From contig NZ_CP093396.1 of assembly GCF_029027405.1 (NCBI RefSeq), forward strand, positions 1,426,001-1,490,000: DNA of 64,000 bases. Direction: 5' to 3'. Position numbers and translations under genes: made by a program. Source of the DNA: Sulfurimonas sp. Its GTDB lineage: Bacteria; Campylobacterota; Campylobacteria; Campylobacterales; Sulfurimonadaceae. The stretch's first letter is position 1, and the number at the start of each line of letters is the position of its first letter. The notes beneath the pieces were generated by a model. That model ran no database searches. It saw nothing but the letters and a program-made list of their open reading frames with translations, and was not told where the DNA came from. Below are positions 31,247-39,479 of this stretch, in pieces.

Positions 31247-31296
31247 GGACTCTCTTTTTAAAGGATGATAAATTCATATCATCCCTTATTTAAGTT

Positions 31297-32016
31297 TTAA
31301 CGAAGTGCTACTAGTTTACGACGCATATACGCTATTTTACTTTGTAAAGGTAGGTGTTTAGGACAGTTGTCTTCACAAGCAAGTAGTGACATACAACCAA
31401 ATATACCATCATCATCACCAACTAATTCATAGTAATCCTCATCAGTTCTGTTATCATGCGGATCAGCATAGAATCTCGCAACTCTATTTAATCCAACAGC
31501 ACCAACAAAATCAGGACGCATTAGTTTAGTTCCACAAGCAGCAACACAAATACCACATTCGATACAACGATCAATCTCGAAAATTTCTTCTGCAAGTTTT
31601 GGATCAGACGGAGCTTCAAGTTTTGAAATATCAACATCTTCATTTGTATGAATCCAACTCTCAACACGCTTACTCATATCGTTCATCCAGTTACCAGTAT
31701 CAACAGATAAATCTTTTAGAAGTTTAAAAGCTGGCATAGGAAAAAGCTCAAGAACGCCATCATCATAATCTTTTGTAAGAGTACGACAAGCAAGTTGAGG
31801 AGTTCCGTTTACCATCATTCCACAACTACCACAGATACCTGCACGACATACAAAGTCAAAAGATAAATCTGGATCCATTGTTTCTCTGATTTTGCTCAGA
31901 GCGATAAATAGAGTCATTCCTTCAGTTTCTTCTAGCTTATATTCAACCATGTGAGGCTTAGAAGCTACTGAGTTAGGGTTGTATTTTAATGCTTTTATAG
32001 TTACTGTTCTGCTCAT
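31297..32016 (-). CDS. frdB: Fumarate reductase iron-sulfur subunit
   Basis: A 239-residue electron-transfer subunit with three clusters. The 2Fe-2S ligands are in [12 protein letters not shown] near residue 60 plus a downstream Cys (LACR). The first ferredoxin-type motif is [12 protein letters not shown] near residue 149, and the second set is [17 protein letters not shown] near residue 207. It passes electrons from the dihaem FrdC to the FAD in FrdA. The start overlaps the frdA stop by 4 bp (ATGA type). The protein is typical of the menaquinol:fumarate reductase family. Confidence 0.97.
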   Translation of the reverse strand: MSRTVTIKALKYNPNSVASKPHMVEYKLEETEGMTLFIALSKIRETMDPDLSFDFVCRAGICGSCGMMVNGTPQLACRTLTKDYDDGVLELFPMPAFKLLKDLSVDTGNWMNDMSKRVESWIHTNEDVDISKLEAPSDPKLAEEIFEIDRCIECGICVAACGTKLMRPDFVGAVGLNRVARFYADPHDNRTDEDYYELVGDDDGIFGCMSLLACEDNCPKHLPLQSKIAYMRRKLVALR

Positions 32017-33998
32017 TTTTTATCTCCAAGTCTTTCATTTTCAGCTTTAAAAATAGCTTGCAATTCAAAAGGCATTAACGCATCTTGAATTTCAATTCTA
32101 TCTTTACCATCTGCTTCCATCTCTTCGCGCATTTTATCAACTTCTTCTTGACGCTTAACACTTAGTTCATTCTCAATCATCATACCTTTTGCACCATAAC
32201 CACGAAATGCTGGAGGCATTTCCATCTTCATGATATCTAAGTCTTCATAAGTTAGAGTTGGCAAAGTATCACCTTCATTCCATGAAGCAAGAGTTCTCTT
32301 TAACCAGTTTTCATCATCTCTTTTTAGGTAATCTTCTCTATAGTGAGCACCACGGCTTTCTTTTCTTTCAAGTGCACCAAGTGCTACACAAAGAGAAAGT
32401 TTAAGCATCATTGGAACTCTATAAGCTTCTTCAAGTTGAGGATTAGCGCAAAGAGTTTTAGACTCTACTTTAACATCTAGTGATTTTTTATAAAGCTCTT
32501 CTAGTTTATTTACAGCTTGGGTAAGACCTTCTTCATCACGGAAAATTGCAACTTTGTCCCACATGATAGCTTTCATCTCATTTTTGATTTCAAATATATC
32601 GTTTTTACCTTCTTTATTAACAAGGTCATTCATATATTTTTCTTTATCATCAATACTAGATTGAAGAGTTTTTGAACTAATGTCAATATCGTGTGAAGCA
32701 CAAAAATCAGCAAAGTAATCTCCAACGATCATACCGGCAACAACAGTTTCACTTACTGAGTTTCCACCAAGTCTGTTAAAACCGTGCATATCCCAACAAG
32801 CAGCTTCTCCACAAGAGAAAAGACCGTCTAGTTTTTGAGATTCACCAGTTGCTTTTGTTCTGATTCCACCCATTGAATAATGTTGCATAGGAAGAACTGG
32901 AGCCCAACCTTTTGGACCTTCATCAGCTGGATCAATTCCGTTAAAAATTTGACATATTTCTTGAACATCACGAAGATTTTTTTCAATATGCTCACGACCT
33001 AAAATAGAAATATCTAACCATAAGTGATCACCATAAGGAGATTTAACACCCTTACCATTTCTAATATGCTCAAGCATTCTACGACTTACAACATCACGAG
33101 ATGCAAGTTCTTTTTTCTCTGGTTCGTAATCCGGCATAAATCTGTAACCATCTACATCTCTAAGGATACCACCATCACCACGACAACCTTCAGTAAGAAG
33201 GATTCCAGATGGAACAATTGGCGTTGGGTGAAATTGTACGGCTTCCATATTTCCAAGTGTTGCTATTCCAGTTTCAAGAGCGATAGCCGCACCGATACCT
33301 TCACAAATAACAGCATTTGTAGTTTGCTTATAAAGTCTTCCATATCCACCAGTTGCAATAAGAGTACCTTTAGCAACATAAGCACTTAGCTCACCAGTTA
33401 CTAAGTCTCTTACGATTGCACCATAACAACGATTGTTTTCATGGATAAGAGAGATAGCTTCTTTTCTGTCTTCAATGTTTACATTGTGCTTTAGCGCCTC
33501 ATTAGCAACACCAAAAAGCATTGTATGACCTGTCGCATCTGCTGTATAACAAGTTCTCCATTTTTTAGTTCCACCAAAGTCACGAGAGTGAATGTAACCG
33601 TGTACTTCATCATCTTCAACTAAAGTAGTTCTCTCAGCATTCATAACAACTTCTCTTGGACCTTTTGTAATTCTTGTCCAAGGCACACCCCAAGCAGCTA
33701 ATTGACGAATAGCCTTTGGTGCAGTTGTAACAAACATACGAGCTACCTCTTGATCACAGCCCCAGTCACTACCTTTTACAGTATCTGCAAAGTGAACATC
33801 TTCGTTGTCACCTCTACTCATTTTTGAGTTACCTAAACTCGCTTGCATACCACCTTGAGCAGCTGCTGAGTGAGAACGCTTAACAGGAACAAGACTTAAA
33901 ACAGTTGTACTTAAACCTTTTGACTGTGAAGCAACTGCAGCTCTAAGACCTGCTAATCCACCACCGATTACTAATGCATCGCAATATTTTACATTCAT
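32013..33998 (-). CDS. frdA: Fumarate reductase flavoprotein subunit
   Basis: Catalytic subunit, 661 residues, that reduces fumarate to succinate. The N-terminal dinucleotide fold is [21 protein letters not shown] near residue 10. The covalent FAD histidine is in [17 protein letters not shown] near residue 43. The substrate region contains [17 protein letters not shown] and, later, the [10 protein letters not shown] and LGGNSVSE segments. The C-terminal capping domain has [12 protein letters not shown]. In epsilonproteobacteria the same complex serves fumarate respiration and the reductive TCA cycle. It overlaps frdC and frdB by 4 bp each. Confidence 0.98.
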   Translation of the reverse strand: MNVKYCDALVIGGGLAGLRAAVASQSKGLSTTVLSLVPVKRSHSAAAQGGMQASLGNSKMSRGDNEDVHFADTVKGSDWGCDQEVARMFVTTAPKAIRQLAAWGVPWTRITKGPREVVMNAERTTLVEDDEVHGYIHSRDFGGTKKWRTCYTADATGHTMLFGVANEALKHNVNIEDRKEAISLIHENNRCYGAIVRDLVTGELSAYVAKGTLIATGGYGRLYKQTTNAVICEGIGAAIALETGIATLGNMEAVQFHPTPIVPSGILLTEGCRGDGGILRDVDGYRFMPDYEPEKKELASRDVVSRRMLEHIRNGKGVKSPYGDHLWLDISILGREHIEKNLRDVQEICQIFNGIDPADEGPKGWAPVLPMQHYSMGGIRTKATGESQKLDGLFSCGEAACWDMHGFNRLGGNSVSETVVAGMIVGDYFADFCASHDIDISSKTLQSSIDDKEKYMNDLVNKEGKNDIFEIKNEMKAIMWDKVAIFRDEEGLTQAVNKLEELYKKSLDVKVESKTLCANPQLEEAYRVPMMLKLSLCVALGALERKESRGAHYREDYLKRDDENWLKRTLASWNEGDTLPTLTYEDLDIMKMEMPPAFRGYGAKGMMIENELSVKRQEEVDKMREEMEADGKDRIEIQDALMPFELQAIFKAENERLGDKK

Positions 33999-34777
33999 GC
34001 TTTTACCTCTGTGTTTACATTATAGATTTTTTCTATTTGTGAAGTTGGATGATATTTTTCACCAGCTTTGTCCGCATGTTCCATACCGATTTTTAAGTAT
34101 GCTAATAGAGTAGCAAGACCAAGAACTAAAAAGAATACAGTTATAGCCCATTTGACTTTTTTCAAAGTTTTTCTTGTTTCTTTTGCGTTTTCACCTTCAA
34201 ACCAACCCCATTTAATACAGAGACGATAAAGACCAATACTTCCGTGTAATTCAACAGCAAAAAGAAGCATAAGATAAAAAGGCCATAGGGTTAACATTCT
34301 GTCGCCTGAACCATATGGTCCAATTGTACCAGGTTGAGTTAACATAAGAAATAAGTGAGCAGAACCAAGAAAGAACATTGAAAAACCAGTAACAGCTTGA
34401 ATAAACCACATGCTAGTTTCGTCATGCTTCATCATTTTCATGTGAGTTCTATAAATTTGCCATTGTCTAAAGCTAGCTGGAAGTTTTCTCATACCCATAG
34501 CAGCATGAACAATAAATATAATAAAGACAGCACCAACAGCAAGAGATACTAAGCCTGGCTTAGGTTCCTCAAAAAACATACTACCTTCCATAAATTTTGT
34601 AAGCGAATACATAAAGTCTTTACTTATTAATATAGTCGATACGAAAAACATATGCCCCCACATAAATAAACCTAAAAACAACCCTGTTGCACTTTGAATA
34701 TAATCTAACTTAGCTGGTAATCTACTCTTTTTACCATCCACAGACTTACCTAAAAACCCTTCAATAAGGTCACTCAT
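33995..34777 (-). CDS. frdC: Fumarate reductase cytochrome b subunit
   Basis: A 260-residue dihaem membrane anchor of the Wolinella-type quinol:fumarate reductase. Five hydrophobic helices are visible. Likely haem ligand histidines occur in MWGHMFFV near residue 42, [11 protein letters not shown] near residue 92, [10 protein letters not shown] near residue 140 and [12 protein letters not shown] near residue 180. It is the first gene of frdCAB. The start is supported by AAAGGA eight bases upstream. The large single subunit, with no separate FrdD, is the type B arrangement. Confidence 0.96.
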   Translation of the reverse strand: MSDLIEGFLGKSVDGKKSRLPAKLDYIQSATGLFLGLFMWGHMFFVSTILISKDFMYSLTKFMEGSMFFEEPKPGLVSLAVGAVFIIFIVHAAMGMRKLPASFRQWQIYRTHMKMMKHDETSMWFIQAVTGFSMFFLGSAHLFLMLTQPGTIGPYGSGDRMLTLWPFYLMLLFAVELHGSIGLYRLCIKWGWFEGENAKETRKTLKKVKWAITVFFLVLGLATLLAYLKIGMEHADKAGEKYHPTSQIEKIYNVNTEVKA

Positions 34778-34938
34778 GTATTTATCCTTTTGTGTTTTTA
34801 CCCAAGACTGAATTATTTTGGGAAATTTACGAAATATTACTCCTCTTTTGATTAAAAATAAGTTAATTATTATAAGTATTTGTGAACTTGATAACTATGT
34901 GATAGTCAAAAAATCCTGCTTTATATGGTTGAAATATC

Positions 34939-34960
34939 ATTTTGGATATAATTCCAAAAT
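34939..34960 (+). promoter_or_regulatory. leuDB promoter -10 box inside an 8-bp inverted repeat
   Basis: ATTTTGGA (34939-34946) and TCCAAAAT (34953-34960) are perfect inverted repeats. The 6-base spacer is exactly TATAAT (34947-34952). The box lies 32 bp before the leuD ATG, a normal distance. The symmetry around a -10 element suggests a repressor operator, but no regulator is known from the sequence. The surrounding 34778-34984 gap is otherwise AT-rich without a gene and also holds the frdC leader. Confidence 0.5.
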
Positions 34961-34984
34961 ATTTTATAAAATCTAGGAATTTAT

Positions 34985-35488
34985 ATGCAAAAAGCAAATA
35001 TTGAAGGAAAAGTTTGGACATTCGGAAAAGATATTGATACTGATTTAATTATTGCAGCACGCTATCTTAATACTTCCGTGCCAGAGGAGCTTGCGAAACA
35101 TGTTATGGAAGATTCAGATCCAGAATTTGTAGAGAAGATGAGGAAAGGTGATATCATAGTTGCTGGTGAAAATTTTGGTTGTGGTAGTTCAAGAGAACAT
35201 GCACCAATAGCACTTAAGGCTGCTGGAGTTGCTGCTATAATCGCTCCAACTTTTGCAAGAATTTTTTATAGAAATGCATTCAATATGGGGCTACCTATTT
35301 TTGAGCTTGAAGAAAGTTATGAGATAAGTGAGGGCAATGAAGTAAATATAAATATGGATGCAGGCACAATCACAAATAAAAGTACAAATAAAACATATAA
35401 CTTTAACCCAATTCCAGAGTTTATGCAAGAGTTAATAGATGCAGGTGGATTAATGAACTTTGCACAAAATGAAATAAAAGGTAAATAA
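34985..35488 (+). CDS. leuD: 3-isopropylmalate dehydratase small subunit
   Basis: A 167-residue subunit that, with LeuC, isomerises 2- to 3-isopropylmalate in leucine synthesis. The short archaeal/epsilon-type LeuD is recognised by [20 protein letters not shown] near residue 10, the substrate loop [21 protein letters not shown] near residue 58, and [15 protein letters not shown] near residue 89. Its stop overlaps the leuB ATG by one base (TAATG). leuC is not adjacent. Confidence 0.96.
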   Translation: MQKANIEGKVWTFGKDIDTDLIIAARYLNTSVPEELAKHVMEDSDPEFVEKMRKGDIIVAGENFGCGSSREHAPIALKAAGVAAIIAPTFARIFYRNAFNMGLPIFELEESYEISEGNEVNINMDAGTITNKSTNKTYNFNPIPEFMQELIDAGGLMNFAQNEIKGK

Positions 35489-36555
35489 TGAAAAATTATA
35501 AAATTGCACTAATTAAGGGTGATGGAATAGGTCCTGAAATAATAGATGAGGCAGTAAAGGTTTTAGATGCTGTTTCAGCTTGTTCAGGTTTTCATTTTGA
35601 GTACGAAGAGGCTTTAATGGGTGGTATCGCTTACGACATAACAGGAAATCCGCTACCAAATGAAACTATCAATATTTCGCTTAACTCAGATGCTGTGCTT
35701 TTTGGTGCTATTGGTGGAGATAAATGGGATAATCTTCCTCGTGAATTAAGACCAGAGAGTGGACTTTTAAGATTTAGAAAAGAGCTTGGAGTTTATGCAA
35801 ATTTACGTCCTGCTATTGTTTATGACGAGTTAATTAATGCTTCTTCTCTTAAACCATCAGTAATAAAAGGTGTTGACCTAATGGTTGTTCGTGAGCTTAT
35901 AGGCGGACTTTATTTTGGTGAACCAAAGGGTCGCGATGAAGACAAGGGTTGGAATACTATGATTTATTCACGCTCAGAAATCAAACGCATTGCACATCAA
36001 GCATTTCAAATTGCTATGACAAGAAGTAAAAGAGTATGCTCTATCGATAAAGCTAATGTTTTAGATGTCTCTCAATTATGGAGAGAAGTTGTTACAGAGA
36101 TCTCAACAGAGTATCCCGAGGTTGAACTAAGTCATATGTATGTTGATAATGCCGCTATGCAACTTATTCGTGATCCAAAACAATTTGATGTAATGCTTAC
36201 AGGAAATATTTTTGGTGATATTTTAAGTGATGAAGCTAGTATGTTATCTGGTTCTATTGGTCTTTTACCTTCAGCATCTGTAGGTTCTAAAATAGGTGTT
36301 TATGAGCCTATTCATGGTTCTGCTCCAGATATTGCAGGTTTAGGAATTGCTAATCCTATCGCAACTATAGCATCTGCTTCTATGATGCTTAGATACTCAT
36401 TGGATGAAATTGTAGCGGCAGATAAAATTGACTCAGCAATCAAAAGAGCATTAAGAGAAGGTTATAGAACACAAGATTTAGCACAATTTGATGCTAAGGA
36501 AGTTTGCTCAACTAGTGAAATTGGTTCTATTATTGCTAACTATATTTCAAAATAA
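35488..36555 (+). CDS. leuB: 3-isopropylmalate dehydrogenase
   Basis: A 355-residue NAD-dependent oxidative decarboxylase giving 2-ketoisocaproate. The N-terminal [20 protein letters not shown] is standard. The catalytic and substrate residues are in [14 protein letters not shown] near residue 92, [14 protein letters not shown] near residue 134, and [17 protein letters not shown] near residue 190. The family signature [20 protein letters not shown] lies near residue 240. The decarboxylase-family isocitrate dehydrogenase is excluded by the GGLYFG leucine-type loop. Confidence 0.97.
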   Translation: MKNYKIALIKGDGIGPEIIDEAVKVLDAVSACSGFHFEYEEALMGGIAYDITGNPLPNETINISLNSDAVLFGAIGGDKWDNLPRELRPESGLLRFRKELGVYANLRPAIVYDELINASSLKPSVIKGVDLMVVRELIGGLYFGEPKGRDEDKGWNTMIYSRSEIKRIAHQAFQIAMTRSKRVCSIDKANVLDVSQLWREVVTEISTEYPEVELSHMYVDNAAMQLIRDPKQFDVMLTGNIFGDILSDEASMLSGSIGLLPSASVGSKIGVYEPIHGSAPDIAGLGIANPIATIASASMMLRYSLDEIVAADKIDSAIKRALREGYRTQDLAQFDAKEVCSTSEIGSIIANYISK

Positions 36556-36567
36556 TTTTAGATAAAA

Positions 36568-36807
36568 ATGCAAACTCTTACACTAGCAAATATTTACGAA
36601 CTTCAAGGTCTTAAAGATGAAGCTTTAGATATATATAAGAATCTTTTAAAAGAAAACCCTTTAAATAGTGAAGCAAAAATCGCTATAAAAAGACTATCTG
36701 GAGAAAGACGAAAATTTTTAAATGTAAATACGCAAATGAAAGAGTTTTTTCTAAAAATGGAAGTAGATGTTGAGTTTAATGAATTTGAAAGGTGGTTGTT
36801 AAAATAA
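36568..36807 (+). CDS. Small TPR-like helical protein
   Basis: A 79-residue protein whose first 45 residues look like one tetratricopeptide repeat (LANIYELQGLKDEALDIYKN, then LLKENPLNSEAKIAIKRL). A charged helix follows. It starts 12 bp after leuB, and its stop overlaps the ATG of the CiaD-like gene by one base. The C. jejuni genes Cj0787-Cj0788 have, as I recall, the same small gene plus ciaD arrangement. The function is unknown. Confidence 0.7.
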   Translation: MQTLTLANIYELQGLKDEALDIYKNLLKENPLNSEAKIAIKRLSGERRKFLNVNTQMKEFFLKMEVDVEFNEFERWLLK

Positions 36808-37154
36808 TGGAATTAAAAGATGCAATATTATCAACATTAGCAGAGATGGAAGATAATGAAATAACAAAAAAAGTTTTAAGCAGTTCGATAAAAGCAAAAA
36901 AAAATAAACAAACTCAAGTAATAGAAGTAAAACTAAAACCTAAAATAATAGAAGAAACAGCAGCATCTATGGATGGGGAAAAGTTTTTTTTAAATTCAAT
37001 GAAAGAAAGACTTCTCGTATTATTTGAAGGATTTCAGGCACCAAACAACAAAAAAATAGAAGCTAAATTAGACATGACTCTTAATTTTTTAGAATATGCT
37101 CTGGCAACAATAGAACAAAGAGAACAAGAGCTGAAAAAAGGAAAACGAAAGTGA
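36807..37154 (+). CDS. CiaD-like domain protein
   Basis: A 115-residue protein. The start is the ATG at 36807, which shares its A with the preceding TAA; an upstream in-frame GTG at 36792 would overlap the neighbour. The C-terminal ~60 residues (FFLNSMKERLLVLFEGFQ, then KLDMTLNFLEYALATIEQRE) resemble the conserved helical C-terminus of Campylobacter invasion antigen D. The N-terminal half is Lys/Glu-rich and likely disordered. It overlaps purU by 4 bp. CiaD is an injected effector in C. jejuni, but in a free-living relative that role is unlikely; an ancestral cellular function is more probable (inference). Confidence 0.68.
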   Translation: MELKDAILSTLAEMEDNEITKKVLSSSIKAKKNKQTQVIEVKLKPKIIEETAASMDGEKFFLNSMKERLLVLFEGFQAPNNKKIEAKLDMTLNFLEYALATIEQREQELKKGKRK

Positions 37155-37987
37155 GTCAATATATAGTTTTAATAGATGCCGATGATGAAAAAGGTTTAGT
37201 TTATAAAGTTTCTACTGTTTTTTATAATAATAATCTAAATATAATTTCAAATAGTGAATTTGTTGATAGAGATAATAATAAATTTTTTATGAGAAGTGTT
37301 GTCGAGGGAGATATTAACTCAAAAGATTTAAGTGGCGCTATTGAAAATATTTTACCGCAAAGCTCAAATGTTAAAGTGATAGAACCAAAAAAGAAAAATA
37401 TAATAATTATGGCAACAAAAGAACTACATGCATTAGGAGATATTTTGATTCGTCATGAAGCTGGAGAGCTAGATGCTAATATCTTAGCAGTGGTATCTAA
37501 CTATGATAAGTTAGAGTCTTTAGTTAGTAAGTTTGATATACCATTTATTTGTATTTCTCATGAAGGTTGTGAGCGAGAGGAGCATGAAGATAAAATAATT
37601 GATTGTATAAATTCTTTTGATAGTGTTGATTATATAGTTTTAGCAAAGTATATGCGTATTCTAACTCCTAAATTTGTTGAAACCTATGAGCATAAAATAA
37701 TAAATATACATCACTCATTTTTACCGGCATTTATAGGTGCTAACCCTTACAAGCAAGCTTATGACAGAGGTGTTAAAATTATTGGAGCAACGGCTCACTT
37801 TGTCAATAATAATCTTGATGAAGGTCCAATCATCGCTCAAGAAGTTATGCATGTTAATCATGCATACGGCTGGAAAGATATGCAACGTTCAGGAAAAGAT
37901 GCTGAAAAAGTTGTTCTCTCTCATGCTCTTAAGCTCGCACTTGAAGATAGAATCTTTGTTTACGCAAATAAAACAGTTATATTTTGA
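37151..37987 (+). CDS. purU: Formyltetrahydrofolate deformylase
   Basis: A 278-residue enzyme that hydrolyses 10-formyltetrahydrofolate to formate and THF, supplying formate or balancing one-carbon pools. The N-terminal ACT domain is about residues 1-80 (YIVLIDADDEKGLVYKVSTV). The formyltransferase-like domain carries INIHHSFLPAFIGANPYKQA near residue 182 with the catalytic Asn-His, and GATAHFVNNNLDEGPIIAQE near residue 215 with the catalytic Asp. The start is GTG at 37151, overlapping the CiaD-like stop. Position next to that gene matches Campylobacter synteny. Confidence 0.95.
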   Translation: MSQYIVLIDADDEKGLVYKVSTVFYNNNLNIISNSEFVDRDNNKFFMRSVVEGDINSKDLSGAIENILPQSSNVKVIEPKKKNIIIMATKELHALGDILIRHEAGELDANILAVVSNYDKLESLVSKFDIPFICISHEGCEREEHEDKIIDCINSFDSVDYIVLAKYMRILTPKFVETYEHKIINIHHSFLPAFIGANPYKQAYDRGVKIIGATAHFVNNNLDEGPIIAQEVMHVNHAYGWKDMQRSGKDAEKVVLSHALKLALEDRIFVYANKTVIF

Positions 37988-38002
37988 TTTTATGGAGTTC
38001 GC

Positions 38003-38473
38003 TTGTTTAATCTTGTCTTGGTAAATCCACAAATCCCTAATAATACAGGAGCTATTGGTCGCTTGTGCGTAAATGCAGGAGCATCTTTACATATAATTAA
38101 ACCTATAGCTTTTGATATTGATGAAAAGGCAGTGCGTCGTGCAGGGCTTGATTATTGGGAAAAGTTAGATTTGCATGTTTGGGAAAGTATAGATGATTTT
38201 TTTGCAAACAATAAAATTACTAATAATGCACATTTCGCAACTACAAAAACAGATAAGCCATATTTTGATGCAAAGTTTAAAGATGGCGATTTCATATTTT
38301 TTGGTAGCGAAACAGCAGGAATTCCAGAAGATATTTTAAATAAATATAAAGAGCAAAATATAACTATTCCAATGACTAAAGAAGGAAGAAGTCTTAACTT
38401 AGCAATAAGTACAGGTATAGTCCTTTATGATGCTATAAGACAAAATTATACTAATTTCAAAGAGGTTCTATGA
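38003..38473 (+). CDS. trmL: tRNA (cytidine/uridine-34 2'-O) methyltransferase, SPOUT family
   Basis: A 156-residue SpoU/TrmL-type SAM enzyme that methylates the wobble ribose of some leucine tRNAs. Diagnostic motifs are LVNPQIPNNTGAIGRLCVNAG at residues 6-26, FGSETAGIPEDIL near residue 100, and IPMTKEGRSLNLAISTGIVL near residue 120. The start is a TTG at 38003, supported by GGAG at 37994-37997. An ATG at 37992 is out of frame. It ends with ATGA overlap into the following micro-gene. Confidence 0.94.
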   Translation: MFNLVLVNPQIPNNTGAIGRLCVNAGASLHIIKPIAFDIDEKAVRRAGLDYWEKLDLHVWESIDDFFANNKITNNAHFATTKTDKPYFDAKFKDGDFIFFGSETAGIPEDILNKYKEQNITIPMTKEGRSLNLAISTGIVLYDAIRQNYTNFKEVL

Positions 38474-38589
38474 GTACAGTTTTAAATATTATAATGATGA
38501 TACTTTTCATTTTGTTTATGGTTTTTATTTTTGGTGGTTACCATAAAAGTAAATTTGATAAACGAGAAAAAGAAGAAGACAAGTCTTAA
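38470..38589 (+). CDS. 39-residue single-pass membrane peptide
   Basis: The ATG at 38470 overlaps the trmL stop (ATGA), so translation would be coupled. The product opens with a hydrophobic helix (residues ~4-23, VLNIIMMILFILFMVFIFGG) and ends in a very charged tail (KFDKREKEEDK). The tail resembles small membrane proteins annotated only as hypothetical. The function is unknown. It overlaps the 3' end of a convergent 27-codon ORF by 4 bp. Confidence 0.6.
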   Translation: MSTVLNIIMMILFILFMVFIFGGYHKSKFDKREKEEDKS

Positions 38590-38669
38590 AAAACTTTCTT
38601 TGCCCACATTTCAATAGAATTTTCAAATCTTTCAAATAAACTTTGTGCATTATTTATAATGATTGACAT
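38586..38669 (-). CDS. Candidate 27-residue small protein divergent from S24 repressor
   Basis: The ATG at 38669 is preceded by AAAGGA at a spacing of 6, a strong ribosome site. The ORF runs 27 codons to TAA at 38586-38588 and reads MSIIINNAQSLFERFENSIE then MWAKKVF, with amphipathic-helix character. No family is recognised. It is the only gene-like content of the 214-bp gap before the S24 gene. The strength of the ribosome site is the main support, so treat it as a candidate. Confidence 0.4.
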   Translation of the reverse strand: MSIIINNAQSLFERFENSIEMWAKKVF

Positions 38670-38693
38670 TTCATATCCTTTACTTAATTTATA

Positions 38694-38709
38694 AAATATT
38701 ACAATATTT
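38694..38709. promoter_or_regulatory. Inverted repeat, possible operator
   Basis: AAATATT (38694-38700) and AATATTT (38703-38709) form a 7-bp inverted repeat with a 2-bp centre. It lies between the 27-codon ORF and the S24 repressor. It is AT-only, so chance is possible, but the position between two divergent units suits a repressor site. Confidence 0.3.
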
Positions 38710-38751
38710 CTAAGTATTTTATAAAAAGTATTGCATTTTGCCATGCTTTCT

Positions 38752-38780
38752 TTGACTTTCTTTCAAAAAAACATTATAAT
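38752..38780 (+). promoter_or_regulatory. Sigma-70 promoter for the S24 repressor gene
   Basis: TTGACT at 38752-38757 and TATAAT at 38775-38780 are separated by exactly 17 bases. This is close to a consensus sigma-70 promoter and unusually good for this AT-rich window. The start codon is at 38804, preceded by GGGAGAAA. The strength suggests that the gene is normally held down by a repressor, possibly itself. Confidence 0.65.
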
Positions 38781-38803
38781 ATGAAAAATCTGGGAGAAAT
38801 GTA

Positions 38804-39463
38804 ATGAAAAGTTTTTTAGAAATAGTTGAAGAAATAAAAAGTATTGTATCTGCTGAGTATAACTCTAAAAAAATATTTGATAAAGATATAGCTAATATTC
38901 TTGGTATATCTCAAATGAATTTTGCAACAATGAAAAAGAGAAATAAGGTTCCCTTTGGAGAGTTAATGGATTTTTGTGCCTTAAGAAGTATATCTATAAA
39001 TTGGATGCTTTATGGTCAATCACCTGAAAGCCTTGTGGAAGCTACAAATAAATTTTATATGGTTAAATATTTTAGCGATGTTAATGCAAGTGCTGGTGGT
39101 GGCACAGATGAGCAATGTGAAGAAGTACAAGAACTAGAAATACCAGAACAGTTTGTCTATATGCTTGGTGGTGATAGAGAGCTTAAAAGCATAGAAGCTA
39201 TTAATGTATCTGGTGATTCTATGGAGCCTACTTTTAGTTATAATGATATAGTATTTATAAATAGAGCAAAAACCGATCTTCAAAGAGGTGGCATATTTAC
39301 TATAAGAACAGAAGCAGGGTTATTTATAAAGCGTGTTCAAAAAAGAATAGATGGAAAAATAGATATAATATCTGACAATAAAGTTTACTCAACTCAAACC
39401 CTTGACCCTAGTGAAATTGAAGTTATAGGAAGAATAGTTTGTAGATTTGGTGATGTAGATTAA
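38804..39463 (+). CDS. HTH transcriptional regulator with S24 (LexA/CI-type) peptidase domain
   Basis: A 219-residue regulator. An N-terminal helix-turn-helix (residues ~20-60, DKDIANILGISQMNFATMKK) precedes the S24 domain. A candidate self-cleavage Ala-Gly is in VNASAGGGTDE near residue 95. The catalytic serine is in NVSGDSMEPTFSYNDIV near residue 141 and the lysine in AGLFIKRVQKR near residue 172. Such proteins act as stress- or phage-type repressors that inactivate themselves on damage. No prophage is adjacent, so it may act as a stand-alone regulator. Classical LexA is generally absent from this class, which makes it of interest. Confidence 0.88.
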   Translation: MKSFLEIVEEIKSIVSAEYNSKKIFDKDIANILGISQMNFATMKKRNKVPFGELMDFCALRSISINWMLYGQSPESLVEATNKFYMVKYFSDVNASAGGGTDEQCEEVQELEIPEQFVYMLGGDRELKSIEAINVSGDSMEPTFSYNDIVFINRAKTDLQRGGIFTIRTEAGLFIKRVQKRIDGKIDIISDNKVYSTQTLDPSEIEVIGRIVCRFGDVD

Positions 39464-39479
39464 TACAGGGAAAAATAAA

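Noticed and set aside
37992..38002. ATG at 37992 as the trmL start
   Set aside because: It is in a different reading frame from the conserved NPQIPNNTG motif; TTG at 38003 with GGAG upstream is in frame.
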